This document shows, in pieces, positions 1 to 7,125 of a stretch of 10,976 nt of DNA. The stretch's first letter is position 1. Every line of letters begins with the position of its first letter. The translations under genes and the position numbers were made by a program. The stretch is from positions 1-10,976 of the forward strand of contig JBKPSC010000329.1 in the NCBI GenBank assembly GCA_046734915.1. The letters are read 5' to 3'. The stretch comes from VFZL01 sp046734915 (GTDB taxonomy: Bacteria > Acidobacteriota > Vicinamibacteria > Vicinamibacterales > CAVVIG01). The notes under the pieces were generated by a model. That model had not been told where the DNA came from and did not search any database. It saw nothing but the letters and a program-made list of their open reading frames with translations.

Positions 1-1
1 C

Positions 2-1093
2 TTCACGGTCCTCATCGCCGGCAACCTGAGCGCGGTGGCGTGGGTGCTCGACGTCGTCAGCGGCGGCAGTTATCTGCCGGCGCTCATCATCGCGACGTGC
101 GTGATCGTCAGCTACACGCTCGCCGGCGGGCTGTATTCCGCGGTGTGGACGGACTTCGTGCAGATCTACATCGCGCTCGTCGGCTTCGTTTCGGCCGCTG
201 TCTGGCTGATCGTCACGCGAGGCTGGAGCAACATGATCGCGGCCGTTCCGCCCGGCGCCGTCGACCTGTCCTCTCTCGTGAGTCTCGGCAGCGGCGCGCT
301 CGTGAACTGGGCCGGCATGATTGCGCTCGTCTTCGGGAACGCGATGGCGCTCGACTTCATGGAGCGCGTGTTCGCGGCCAGGGACGGACGGACCGCGAGA
401 CGAGGCTGCTACTACAGCGCGACGATGACGCTCATCATCGGTGCAGCTGTCGCCGTCATCGGACTGGCTGGGCTCGGGTCGGTGAAGGACGCCGCCGACC
501 CGCGCATGGTGCTGCCGACGATGGCGGTCGGTAGCATGCCGTACTGGATGGGCGTGATGGTGTTCATCGGCGTGCTCGGCGCGTCCATGTCCACGGCGAA
601 CGGCGCGATCCTGGTCATCTCCACGGTGCTCGCCCGCAACGTGATCGCACGGTGGCGCGCAAGACCTGGCGCCGGCGGCGTGAAGACAGCAGCGGAGATG
701 ACGGCCGACGAGGATCGCAAACTGCTCCGCCTGTCGCGGCTGATGGCGCTGCCGACCGCGGCAGCAGCCGCCTTCGTCGCGTACGTTCGACCGGAACCGG
801 GCGTCCTGCTCATCATCGCCTTCGACATCGTCTTTGCCGGCTGCGTCGTCCCGCTGTTCGCCGGGGTGTACTGGCCGAAAGCAAACAGCGCCGGTGCGAT
901 CGCATCGGTCGTTGTGGGGACGTCGGCGCGGCTCATCGCGCATTTCGTGACGCCTGCCGCATGGGCAGGACTCGACTCACTGGTCCCACCGGTCCTCAGC
1001 GCGCTGGCTTTCTATACCGCCTGTCAGCTCACGTGGAGGACCCAGGAGAGCCGTCACTTCGTGCTGAGCGAAGTCGCACAGGAGGGGGCATGA
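2..1093 (+). CDS. Sodium:solute symporter (SSS family), 5'-truncated by the window
   Basis: Inner-membrane secondary transporter that couples Na+ entry to solute uptake. The reading frame is open from base 2 (FTVLIAGNLS...) and an internal ATG at 35 is not the true start; 363 residues are visible, whereas SSS proteins are usually about 480-600, so roughly the first third is missing. Seen: the SSS core block with YTLAGGLYSAVWTDFVQ, the FMERVFAARDGRTARRG loop (family-typical arginine-rich cytoplasmic loop), and the ASMSTANGAILVISTVLARN helix whose Ser/Thr residues match the Na+-site region of the family. About eight hydrophobic helices follow each other. Its stop overlaps the start of the propeller gene (ATGA), so it belongs to the same transcript as the downstream nitrogen genes. 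Substrate cannot be read from sequence. Context suggests guanidine, urea or a related compound; the fungal/plant urea transporter DUR3 is also an SSS member. Confidence is high for the family, low for the substrate. Confidence 0.9.
   Translation, partial: FTVLIAGNLSAVAWVLDVVSGGSYLPALIIATCVIVSYTLAGGLYSAVWTDFVQIYIALVGFVSAAVWLIVTRGWSNMIAAVPPGAVDLSSLVSLGSGALVNWAGMIALVFGNAMALDFMERVFAARDGRTARRGCYYSATMTLIIGAAVAVIGLAGLGSVKDAADPRMVLPTMAVGSMPYWMGVMVFIGVLGASMSTANGAILVISTVLARNVIARWRARPGAGGVKTAAEMTADEDRKLLRLSRLMALPTAAAAAFVAYVRPEPGVLLIIAFDIVFAGCVVPLFAGVYWPKANSAGAIASVVVGTSARLIAHFVTPAAWAGLDSLVPPVLSALAFYTACQLTWRTQESRHFVLSEVAQEGA
1080..1085 (+). promoter_or_regulatory. Shine-Dalgarno AGGAGG for the propeller gene
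   Basis: A perfect AGGAGG lies inside the last codons of the symporter, with four bases before the ATG at 1090. It is the strongest ribosome-binding site in the operon. It decides this ATG as the start of the propeller gene, ruling out the long in-frame extension into the symporter coding region. Confidence 0.75.
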
Positions 1094-2106
1094 CAATCGC
1101 CCGAGGAGTTTGCGCATCGATCATCGTTCTTACTGTTTCCGGTCTGGCCGGCCAGGAACGGCAGACGCCGGCACCCGAACCCGAGCGACCGGCACGACCG
1201 GCACGTCCCGGCGTGAGCGCGCCAGGAATCAAGCGCGAGATCGCCGCGATCAAGCCGCTCGCCGAGTTTCCGGTCGAAGGGACTCCCGATTGGCAAGTCG
1301 TCACCGCCGATGCTGTGTGGGTGACGAGCGCGCGAACGAACACGGTGCACCGGCTCGATCCCAAGACCAACAAAGTCGCCACCGTCATCGAGGTCGGCAA
1401 GAAGCCGTGTTCGGGACTGGCCGCGGCATTCGGCAGCATCTGGGTCCCGAATTGCGGCGACAACACGCTGTCGCGAATCGACGTCAAGACCAACATGGTC
1501 ACTGCGACACTGCCCTTTGGCCCGGCGAACAGCGAAGGCGGGATCGCCGCGACCGCAGACAGCATCTGGATGCTGACCGACCCGCGCGGCGCGCTCTCGC
1601 GCATCGATCCCGACACCAATCGCATCGTTGCCGACGTCGCGGTTCCGCCAGGCTCGTTCGTGTGCGTCGTCGCGGACGATGGCGCGATCTGGGCCGTGAG
1701 CACGGAGAAGAGCGTGGCCGTTCGCGTCGACCCGAAGACGAACCTGATAACCGACCGCGTCGAGGTGGGACCACACCCGCGATTCACGGCCGTTGGCGCG
1801 GGAGCAATCTGGACGTTGAACCAGGGTGACGGCAGCGTCTCGCGCGTCGACACCCGGACGAAAAAGCTCGTCGCCACGATCGACCTCGGCATTCCCGGGC
1901 CCGGCGGCGAGATCGCGTTCGGTGAAGGATTCGTGTGGGTGACGATCATGGAGGTCCCGCTCACGCAGATCGATCCCAACACGAACAAAGTCACGAAGCA
2001 GTGGTTCGGTGCCGGTGGAGACGCTGTGCGCGTGGGTCACGGGTCGGTGTGGCTGTCGAATCTGCGGCAACAGAACGTGTGGCGGATCGATCCGAAGCAG
2101 CCCTGA
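1090..2106 (+). CDS. Secreted seven-repeat beta-propeller protein (YVTN/NHL-like)
   Basis: A 338-residue protein of unknown molecular role. Residues 1-21 look like a signal peptide (short basic start, hydrophobic IIVLTV core, small residues near GLAG), so it should act in the periplasm or outside. Residues 26-46 are a Pro/Glu/Arg-rich linker. The rest is seven repeats, each built as IW/VW...RIDPKTNKV. The repeat tryptophans fall at residues 77, 118, 160, 201, 241, 283 and 321, i.e. every 38-42 residues, as expected for one propeller blade each. The Asp-Pro-x-Thr-Asn turn resembles YVTN/NHL and Vgb-like propellers. The start at 1090 is supported by AGGAGG and by the signal peptide; it overlaps the symporter stop by four bases. 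No catalytic motif is seen. Such propellers commonly bind ligands or proteins, so a periplasmic binding or scaffolding role beside the transporter is conceivable, but this is inference from position only. Confidence 0.85.
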   Translation: MTIARGVCASIIVLTVSGLAGQERQTPAPEPERPARPARPGVSAPGIKREIAAIKPLAEFPVEGTPDWQVVTADAVWVTSARTNTVHRLDPKTNKVATVIEVGKKPCSGLAAAFGSIWVPNCGDNTLSRIDVKTNMVTATLPFGPANSEGGIAATADSIWMLTDPRGALSRIDPDTNRIVADVAVPPGSFVCVVADDGAIWAVSTEKSVAVRVDPKTNLITDRVEVGPHPRFTAVGAGAIWTLNQGDGSVSRVDTRTKKLVATIDLGIPGPGGEIAFGEGFVWVTIMEVPLTQIDPNTNKVTKQWFGAGGDAVRVGHGSVWLSNLRQQNVWRIDPKQP

Positions 2107-2114
2107 GGACGGAC

Positions 2115-2822
2115 ATGAGCATTCTTTTCGAAGACGTGATTCAGCCTGCGGCGACCTGGTCGCACGTCTTGAAGCGTGGGACGTCGCTTCGGATCACCGA
2201 CCTCGAGGGTGACGCCAACGTCGGAGCGATCTTCTACAACTGGGAGAATCCGTCGGAGCGCTACAACATGCCCGACACGTTGAAGGCGCAGCACATCGCG
2301 CGGCTCAGCCGCGGCAACGTGCTCTATTCGGACATGGGCCGCGTCCTCTGCTCGATCACCGAGGACTCGCTCGGCTGGCACGACCCGTTGAGCGGGTGCG
2401 CGAATGCACTGGACGTGACGGCGAGGCACGGCGAGAAGCGATATCAGGAGCATCGCAACGCATTCCATCGGAACGCCTACGACAGCTTCCGTATCGAGCT
2501 CGCGAAGTACGGACTGAGTGCACGTGACATGGCGGCGCCCCTGAATTTCTTCAGCAGGGTTGTCGTCGACCAGGCCGGAGACATGTGGTTCATGCCGCAC
2601 CATTCACATGCCGGCGCGTTCGTGGAGTTGCGCGCGGAGATGAACGTGCTGGTCATCCTCAACACGTGTCCGCATCCGCTCGACCCGAATCCCGAATACG
2701 AGCCGAAACCGGTGCACCTGACGGTTCGGCGCGTGTCCTCGCCCGCCACCGACGACGTCTGTCGCGTCTTCTGCGCTGAAAACATGCGCGGATTCGAGCT
2801 GACCGAGAGGTATGCCCTATGA
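2115..2822 (+). CDS. DUF1989 protein, UAAP1 type; probable carboxyguanidine deiminase subunit
   Basis: 235-residue cytoplasmic protein of the urea carboxylase-associated protein 1 type. In characterised bacteria the UAAP pair forms a deiminase (CgdAB) that converts carboxyguanidine to allophanate and ammonia. Seen: the family opening (GTSLRITDLEGDANVGAIFY), the ERYNMPDTLKAQH and LYSDMGRVLCSITEDSLGWHD blocks, and the HAGAFVELRAEMNVLVILNTCP block. His89-Asp90, Cys95 and Cys185 are candidate metal or active-site positions by comparison with its partner. Start: an AGGA at 2106-2109, five bases before the ATG at 2115, overlaps the upstream stop; the in-frame extension back to 1935 lies inside the propeller gene and is rejected. 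Its gap of eight bases to the propeller gene, and its ATGA overlap with the next gene, place it inside the operon. Family assignment is firm; which of CgdA or CgdB it corresponds to I do not assign. Confidence 0.9.
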   Translation: MSILFEDVIQPAATWSHVLKRGTSLRITDLEGDANVGAIFYNWENPSERYNMPDTLKAQHIARLSRGNVLYSDMGRVLCSITEDSLGWHDPLSGCANALDVTARHGEKRYQEHRNAFHRNAYDSFRIELAKYGLSARDMAAPLNFFSRVVVDQAGDMWFMPHHSHAGAFVELRAEMNVLVILNTCPHPLDPNPEYEPKPVHLTVRRVSSPATDDVCRVFCAENMRGFELTERYAL

Positions 2823-3502
2823 CCCGAGCACCGCTGACAGTGACCACGAGCGCCGCGACGCGACTGCAGGAAAGCGATCTCGATCCGGCGCGCGCCATCT
2901 ACGACGCCATCGTTCCCGCTGGCGAACCGTGGGCGCACGAAATTCTCTCGGGTCAGTATCTGCGGATCGTCGACGTGGAGGGCAACCAGGCCGCCGACAC
3001 GCTGTTCTACAACGCACACGACTACGAGGATCGCTATTCGGCGCAGGACACGATTCGGGCGCAGGCCAACATCTATCTGACCACGGGCACCCGGTTGATG
3101 TCGTCGAAGGGAAACCTGCTGCTGACGATCGTCGCGGATACGTGCGGGCGCCACGACACGCTCGGCGGCGCGTGCGCGACGGAAAGCAACATGGTCCGCT
3201 ACGCGCTCGAGAAGCGGCACATGCACGCCTGCCGGCAAAGCTTCGTGAAGGCGGTGCTCGACTGGGGCCGCGGCTTCGAGAAGCGCGACATCACACACAA
3301 CATCAACTTCTTCATGAACGTACCGGTCACGCCGGCTGGGAAGCTGACGTTCGAGGACGGACTGTCCGGTCCGGGCAAATACGTCGAGTTGCGCGCCGAG
3401 ATGGACGTGCTCGCCGTGATCAGCAACTGCCCGCAGTTGAACAATCCGTGCAACGCCTATAACCCGACTCCTCTTCGCGTGCTCGTCTGGGACGCGCGGT
3501 GA
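2819..3502 (+). CDS. DUF1989 protein, UAAP2 type; probable carboxyguanidine deiminase subunit
   Basis: 227-residue cytoplasmic protein, paralogous to the preceding gene and probably its partner in a heteromeric carboxyguanidine deiminase. Seen: AGEPWAHEILSGQYLRIVDV, QAADTLFYNAHDYEDRYSAQ, CGRHDTLGGAC (Cys109, His112-Asp113, Cys119), ITHNINFFMNVPV, and the C-terminal YVELRAEMDVLAVISNCPQ followed by NNPCN (Cys204, Cys211). The Cys/His set is richer than in the upstream partner and would suit a metal site. The GKLTFEDGLSGPGKYVELRAEMD block is typical of UAAP2. ATG at 2819 overlaps the previous stop (ATGA) and has GAGAGG eight bases upstream, inside the preceding gene. The stop overlaps the GTG of the carboxylase. 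The tight coupling of both DUF1989 genes suggests equal production. Confidence is high for family, good for the deiminase function. Confidence 0.9.
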   Translation: MTRAPLTVTTSAATRLQESDLDPARAIYDAIVPAGEPWAHEILSGQYLRIVDVEGNQAADTLFYNAHDYEDRYSAQDTIRAQANIYLTTGTRLMSSKGNLLLTIVADTCGRHDTLGGACATESNMVRYALEKRHMHACRQSFVKAVLDWGRGFEKRDITHNINFFMNVPVTPAGKLTFEDGLSGPGKYVELRAEMDVLAVISNCPQLNNPCNAYNPTPLRVLVWDAR

Positions 3503-6500
3503 GGTCGGCGATTGGCAAAGTCCTCATCGCGAATCGCGGCGTCATCGCCTGCCGGATCATTCGCAGCCTTCGCCGGATGGGCATCGCGCCGGTGGCGGTC
3601 TACTCGGATGCCGACCGTCACGCGCCGCACGTTGCGCAATCTGACGAAGCCGTCCGCATCGGACCGCCACCGGCGGCAGAAAGTTATCTGAACCAGGAAG
3701 CAATCCTCGAGGCAGCACGAACGACGGGTTCCAACGCGGTTCATCCCGGCTACGGGTTCGTCAGCGAGAACGCCGACTTCGCGGAGCGGTGCGAGAACGC
3801 CGGCCTCGTCTTTCTCGGGCCGACGCCTGAACAGATGCGTGCGCTCGGGTTGAAGCACACGGCCCGCGAGATCGCGGCGCGCGAAGCGGTCCCTCTCCTG
3901 CCCGGCAGCGGTCTGCTGACCGATCGCACGCATGCGCGCGCGGAAGCGGAGCGCTGCGGATATCCGATCATCCTGAAGAGCACCGCGGGCGGCGGCGGCA
4001 TCGGCATGCGGGTGTGTGGCACCGCGCGGGAGCTCGACGAGCAGTTCGACGGCGTCATGCGCCTGGGAGCCACGAACTTCGGACGCGCCGGTGTCTACCT
4101 TGAACGGTACGTCGCACGCGCCAGGCACATCGAGGTGCAGATCTTCGGCGACGGCGCCGGCGACGTGATCGCGCTTGGCGAGCGCGACTGCTCCGCCCAG
4201 CGTCGCAATCAGAAGGTGATCGAAGAAACGCCGGCACCGGGGCTTTGCGCCGAAGTCCGTCAGCGTCTCTTCGACGCAGCGGAACGCCTCGCGCGCGCGT
4301 TGAATTATCGGTCGGCCGGGACGGTCGAGTTCCTCTATGACGCGGACAAGGAAGCGTTCTTCTTCCTCGAGGTCAACACACGCCTGCAGGTGGAGCACGG
4401 GGTCACCGAAGAAGTGACCGGGATCGACCTGGTGGCGTGGATGGTCCGTCTCGGATCAGGTGATCTGCCGCCGCTCGAAACGCTTCGCCCCACGTCTCGC
4501 GGCGCGTCGATCCAGGCGCGCATCTACGCCGAAGATCCCGCGCATGCCTTTCGACCGAGCGCCGGGCTGCTGACCGACGTGCGACTGCCCGACCACGTAC
4601 GCTGCGAGACGTGGGTCGAGAACGGCACCGAGGTCACGCCCTTCTACGACCCGATGCTGGCGAAGATCATCGTTTCGGCGCCCTCGCGCGATGAGGCCGT
4701 GGACCGTCTAGCCGAAGCGCTCGGGCGCGCACGGTTCGCCGGACTCGAAACGAATCTCGATTACCTGCGACAGGTCGTCGCGACCACCGACTTCGAGAAC
4801 GGCGGATTTCCCACCAGCTTCCTCGCGCACGTCGACTATCGGCCGCGCGCCTTCGAGGTCATCGACGCGGGAGTACAGACGACGGTCCAGGACTACCCGG
4901 GTCGTCTCGGCTACTGGCATGTGGGCGTACCGCCGTCAGGGCCGATGGATCCGCTCGCCTTTCGACTAGCCAATCGACTCGTCGGCAATCCCGAGTCGGG
5001 AGCAGGGCTCGAATGCACGGTCATCGGTCCCACCCTGCGCTTTCACGCGGATGCGGTCGTCGCCGTGACCGGCGCCGACATGGGCGCGAAAGTCGACGGC
5101 CACCCGGTTCCTGGCTGGCACGCAGTGACGGTTCGCGCGGGCTCCGAACTGCGTCTGGGCCCCACCGCCGGACCAGGCGCACGTGCATATATCGCCGTGC
5201 GCGGCGGCATCGACGTGCCCGAATACCTGGCAAGTCGCTCGACGTTCATCCTCGGCAAATTCGGCGGACATGCCGGACGCGTGCTGCATGTCGGCGACAT
5301 GCTGCGCTGGTCCGCCTTCGCCAAGGCTCCGGCGGACAAGTGCACGTCCGCCAAGGCTTCGGAGGCAACCGCGTCGGCGTTGCCGCAGGATCTGCGTCCT
5401 GTCTACCGCGACGAGTGGGAGATCGCGGTCACCTACGGCCCGCACGGGGCGCCGGACTTCTTCACCGACGACGACATCGAGGCCCTGTTCGCCGCCACGT
5501 GGAAGGTCCACTACAACTCGGACCGCACGGGAGTCCGTCTCATCGGGCCACGGCCGACGTGGGCGCGGAAAGACGGCGGCGAGGCGGGGCTGCATCCCTC
5601 CAACCTGCACGACAACGCCTACGCCGTCGGCGCCATGGACTTCACCGGCGACATGCCGATCCTGCTGGGACCTGACGGTCCGAGCCTCGGCGGATTCGTG
5701 TGTCCGGCGGTGATCGCGAACGCAGAGCTGTGGAAGCTCGGCCAGCTTCGCGCGGGCGATTCGGTTCGCTTCCGGCGGATTTCCAACCGCGATGCCGCGC
5801 GGATGGAACGGCAACTCGACGAGGCCATCGCCACATTGCAAGGCACGCTCCCTCGACCTGCCGAGGATCAGCCGCATGAGCCCGCGGTGCTGCGGACCCG
5901 CGACGATGTGGTCGCTCGCGCATCGGGCGATCGCTACCTGCTGGTCGAGATCGGCGCCAATGAACTCGATCTGGATCTCCGCTTCCGCGTGCACGCGCTG
6001 GAGCACTCACTTCGCGCGCAACGGCTGAATGGCATCGTGGATATCACCCCGGGCATCCGCTCGCTGCAGATCCACTACGACAGCCGCGTGCTCGGTCGCG
6101 ACGATCTGTTGTCGTGCCTCGATGCGTGTGAAGCCGGGCTTCCGGATCTCGATCGCCTCACCGTCCCGACGCGCATCGTCCATGTGCCGCTTTCATGGGA
6201 GGACCCGGCGACGCTGCTCGCGATCGAGAAATACACGCGATCGGTTCGCGCGGACGCGCCGTGGTGTCCGAGCAACATCGAATTCATCCGGCGGATCAAC
6301 GGCCTCGACGCGGTCGACGATGTGCGCGAGATCGTGTTCGGCGCCAGTTACCTGGTGCTCGGTCTCGGCGACGTGTATCTGGGGGCGCCGGTGGCGACGC
6401 CGATCGACCCGCGGCACCGGCTCGTGACCACGAAGTACAACCCGGCGCGCACGTGGACCGCGGAGAACTCCGTCGGCATCGGCGGCGCCTATCTCTGCGT

Positions 6501-7125
6501 CTACGGAATGGAGGGACCGGGCGGTTACCAGTTCGTCGGCCGGACGCTGCAGGTGTGGAACACGCATCGGCAGACGAGCGCGTTCGTCCCGGGATCGCCG
6601 TGGCTGCTGCGTTTCTTCGATCAGATTCGCTTCCATCCGGTCGGCGCGCAGGAGCTGCTGGAGATCCGCGACGCGTTTCCTCACGGCAAGTACGACGTCG
6701 CCATCGAATCGAGCTCCTTTGATCTCGGCAGCTATCGCTCGTTTCTTCGCTCGATCGAGGCCGAGACGCGTGTGTTCAAGGAGCATCAGCGGGCGGCATT
6801 CGTCGCCGAGCGCGAGCGATGGGCCGCTGCGGGTCAACCCGAGTTCGTCGAGCCGCCGGACCTTGGCCCGGCCACGATCCACGGAGACATGCCAGACGGG
6901 TGTGAGGCAGTTCGATCGCCGATGACCGCCAGCGTGTGGCAGGTCGCCATCGCGCCGGGGCAACGGGTCGAAGCGGGGCAGAAGATCCTCGTACTCGAAG
7001 CGATGAAGATGGAGGTCGCCATCGTGGCACCGAGCGAGGGGATCGTCGAGGACGTGCACTGCGCGAAAGGCGCGATCGTGAGCGCGGGCCAGAACCTGGC
7101 GACGCTCCGAGCGGTGCGAGCGTGA
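3499..7125 (+). CDS. Biotin-dependent urea/guanidine carboxylase
   Basis: 1208-residue cytoplasmic enzyme that uses ATP, bicarbonate and a covalent biotin to carboxylate guanidine or urea. Domain order: biotin carboxylase (about 1-445) with glycine-rich ATP loop AGGGG (163-167) and catalytic block EVNTRLQVEH (291-300); KipA/AHS2-like half of the carboxyltransferase domain (about 452-770, opening DAGVQTTVQDYPGRLGYW); KipI/AHS1-like half (about 812-1060, with VDITPGIRSLQIHYD and GGAYLCVYGMEGPGGYQFVG); biotinyl domain (about 1140-1208) with EAMKM, biotinylated Lys1170. The length matches the family. It is separate from allophanate hydrolase, unlike the fungal urea amidolyase fusion. Start is GTG at 3499, overlapping the upstream stop; no strong ribosome site, so translational coupling is likely. 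Residues about 605-622 come from a palindromic repeat inserted in frame. The adjacent DUF1989 pair favours guanidine as substrate; a true urea carboxylase is the alternative. Confidence 0.93.
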   Translation: MRSAIGKVLIANRGVIACRIIRSLRRMGIAPVAVYSDADRHAPHVAQSDEAVRIGPPPAAESYLNQEAILEAARTTGSNAVHPGYGFVSENADFAERCENAGLVFLGPTPEQMRALGLKHTAREIAAREAVPLLPGSGLLTDRTHARAEAERCGYPIILKSTAGGGGIGMRVCGTARELDEQFDGVMRLGATNFGRAGVYLERYVARARHIEVQIFGDGAGDVIALGERDCSAQRRNQKVIEETPAPGLCAEVRQRLFDAAERLARALNYRSAGTVEFLYDADKEAFFFLEVNTRLQVEHGVTEEVTGIDLVAWMVRLGSGDLPPLETLRPTSRGASIQARIYAEDPAHAFRPSAGLLTDVRLPDHVRCETWVENGTEVTPFYDPMLAKIIVSAPSRDEAVDRLAEALGRARFAGLETNLDYLRQVVATTDFENGGFPTSFLAHVDYRPRAFEVIDAGVQTTVQDYPGRLGYWHVGVPPSGPMDPLAFRLANRLVGNPESGAGLECTVIGPTLRFHADAVVAVTGADMGAKVDGHPVPGWHAVTVRAGSELRLGPTAGPGARAYIAVRGGIDVPEYLASRSTFILGKFGGHAGRVLHVGDMLRWSAFAKAPADKCTSAKASEATASALPQDLRPVYRDEWEIAVTYGPHGAPDFFTDDDIEALFAATWKVHYNSDRTGVRLIGPRPTWARKDGGEAGLHPSNLHDNAYAVGAMDFTGDMPILLGPDGPSLGGFVCPAVIANAELWKLGQLRAGDSVRFRRISNRDAARMERQLDEAIATLQGTLPRPAEDQPHEPAVLRTRDDVVARASGDRYLLVEIGANELDLDLRFRVHALEHSLRAQRLNGIVDITPGIRSLQIHYDSRVLGRDDLLSCLDACEAGLPDLDRLTVPTRIVHVPLSWEDPATLLAIEKYTRSVRADAPWCPSNIEFIRRINGLDAVDDVREIVFGASYLVLGLGDVYLGAPVATPIDPRHRLVTTKYNPARTWTAENSVGIGGAYLCVYGMEGPGGYQFVGRTLQVWNTHRQTSAFVPGSPWLLRFFDQIRFHPVGAQELLEIRDAFPHGKYDVAIESSSFDLGSYRSFLRSIEAETRVFKEHQRAAFVAERERWAAAGQPEFVEPPDLGPATIHGDMPDGCEAVRSPMTASVWQVAIAPGQRVEAGQKILVLEAMKMEVAIVAPSEGIVEDVHCAKGAIVSAGQNLATLRAVRA
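5311..5366 (+). repeat. Palindromic repeat element inserted in frame in the carboxylase gene
   Basis: About 56 bases with nested symmetry. TCCGCC (5311-5316) pairs with GGCGGA (5331-5336), enclosing GCC-AA-GGC (5320-5327). GGCGGAC (5331-5337) also pairs perfectly with GTCCGCC (5346-5352) around AAGTGCAC. GCCAAGGCTCCGGCGG (5320-5335) recurs nearly unchanged as GCCAAGGCTTCGGAGG at 5350-5365. It encodes SAFAKAPADK and TSAKASE, a low-complexity Ala/Lys-rich peptide (residues 605-622) between conserved blocks GRVLHVGDMLRW and DEWEIAVTYGPHGAPDF. The frame is kept and no stop is introduced. This resembles in-frame palindromic elements such as those known in Rickettsia genes, though it is not claimed to be the same family. 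Exact ends are uncertain. Confidence 0.7.

Noticed and set aside
1..120. Guanidine riboswitch or promoter for the operon
   Set aside because: The window begins inside the symporter gene, so any leader lies outside; no ykkC-type motif or promoter can be seen in the window.
652..1089. In-frame upstream extension of the propeller reading frame
   Set aside because: It overlaps the conserved symporter sequence in another frame, is Arg-rich and non-homologous, and the ATG at 1090 has a perfect AGGAGG plus a signal peptide.
1029..2070. Two long minus-strand open frames opposite the propeller gene
   Set aside because: They mirror a repetitive GC-rich coding sequence, have shadow-type composition and no recognisable domain; the + strand protein has clear repeat structure.
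2477..3298. 273-residue minus-strand open frame opposite the DUF1989 genes
   Set aside because: Both + strand genes are clear family members here; the opposite frame is rich in Arg/Val/Ala with no domain.
3664..3676. CCGCC/GGCGG short hairpin near the carboxylase start
   Set aside because: It encodes the conserved GPPPAAESYLN block of biotin carboxylases, has only a five-base stem, and is not an insertion.
4966..7059. Long minus-strand open frames opposite the carboxylase (4966-6006, 6193-7059)
   Set aside because: They are expected by chance opposite a high-GC gene; the + strand carries the conserved carboxylase motifs.
6936..7121. In-frame upstream extension of allophanate hydrolase
   Set aside because: It lies within the biotinyl domain of the carboxylase, including the biotin site, and lacks amidase-like sequence.
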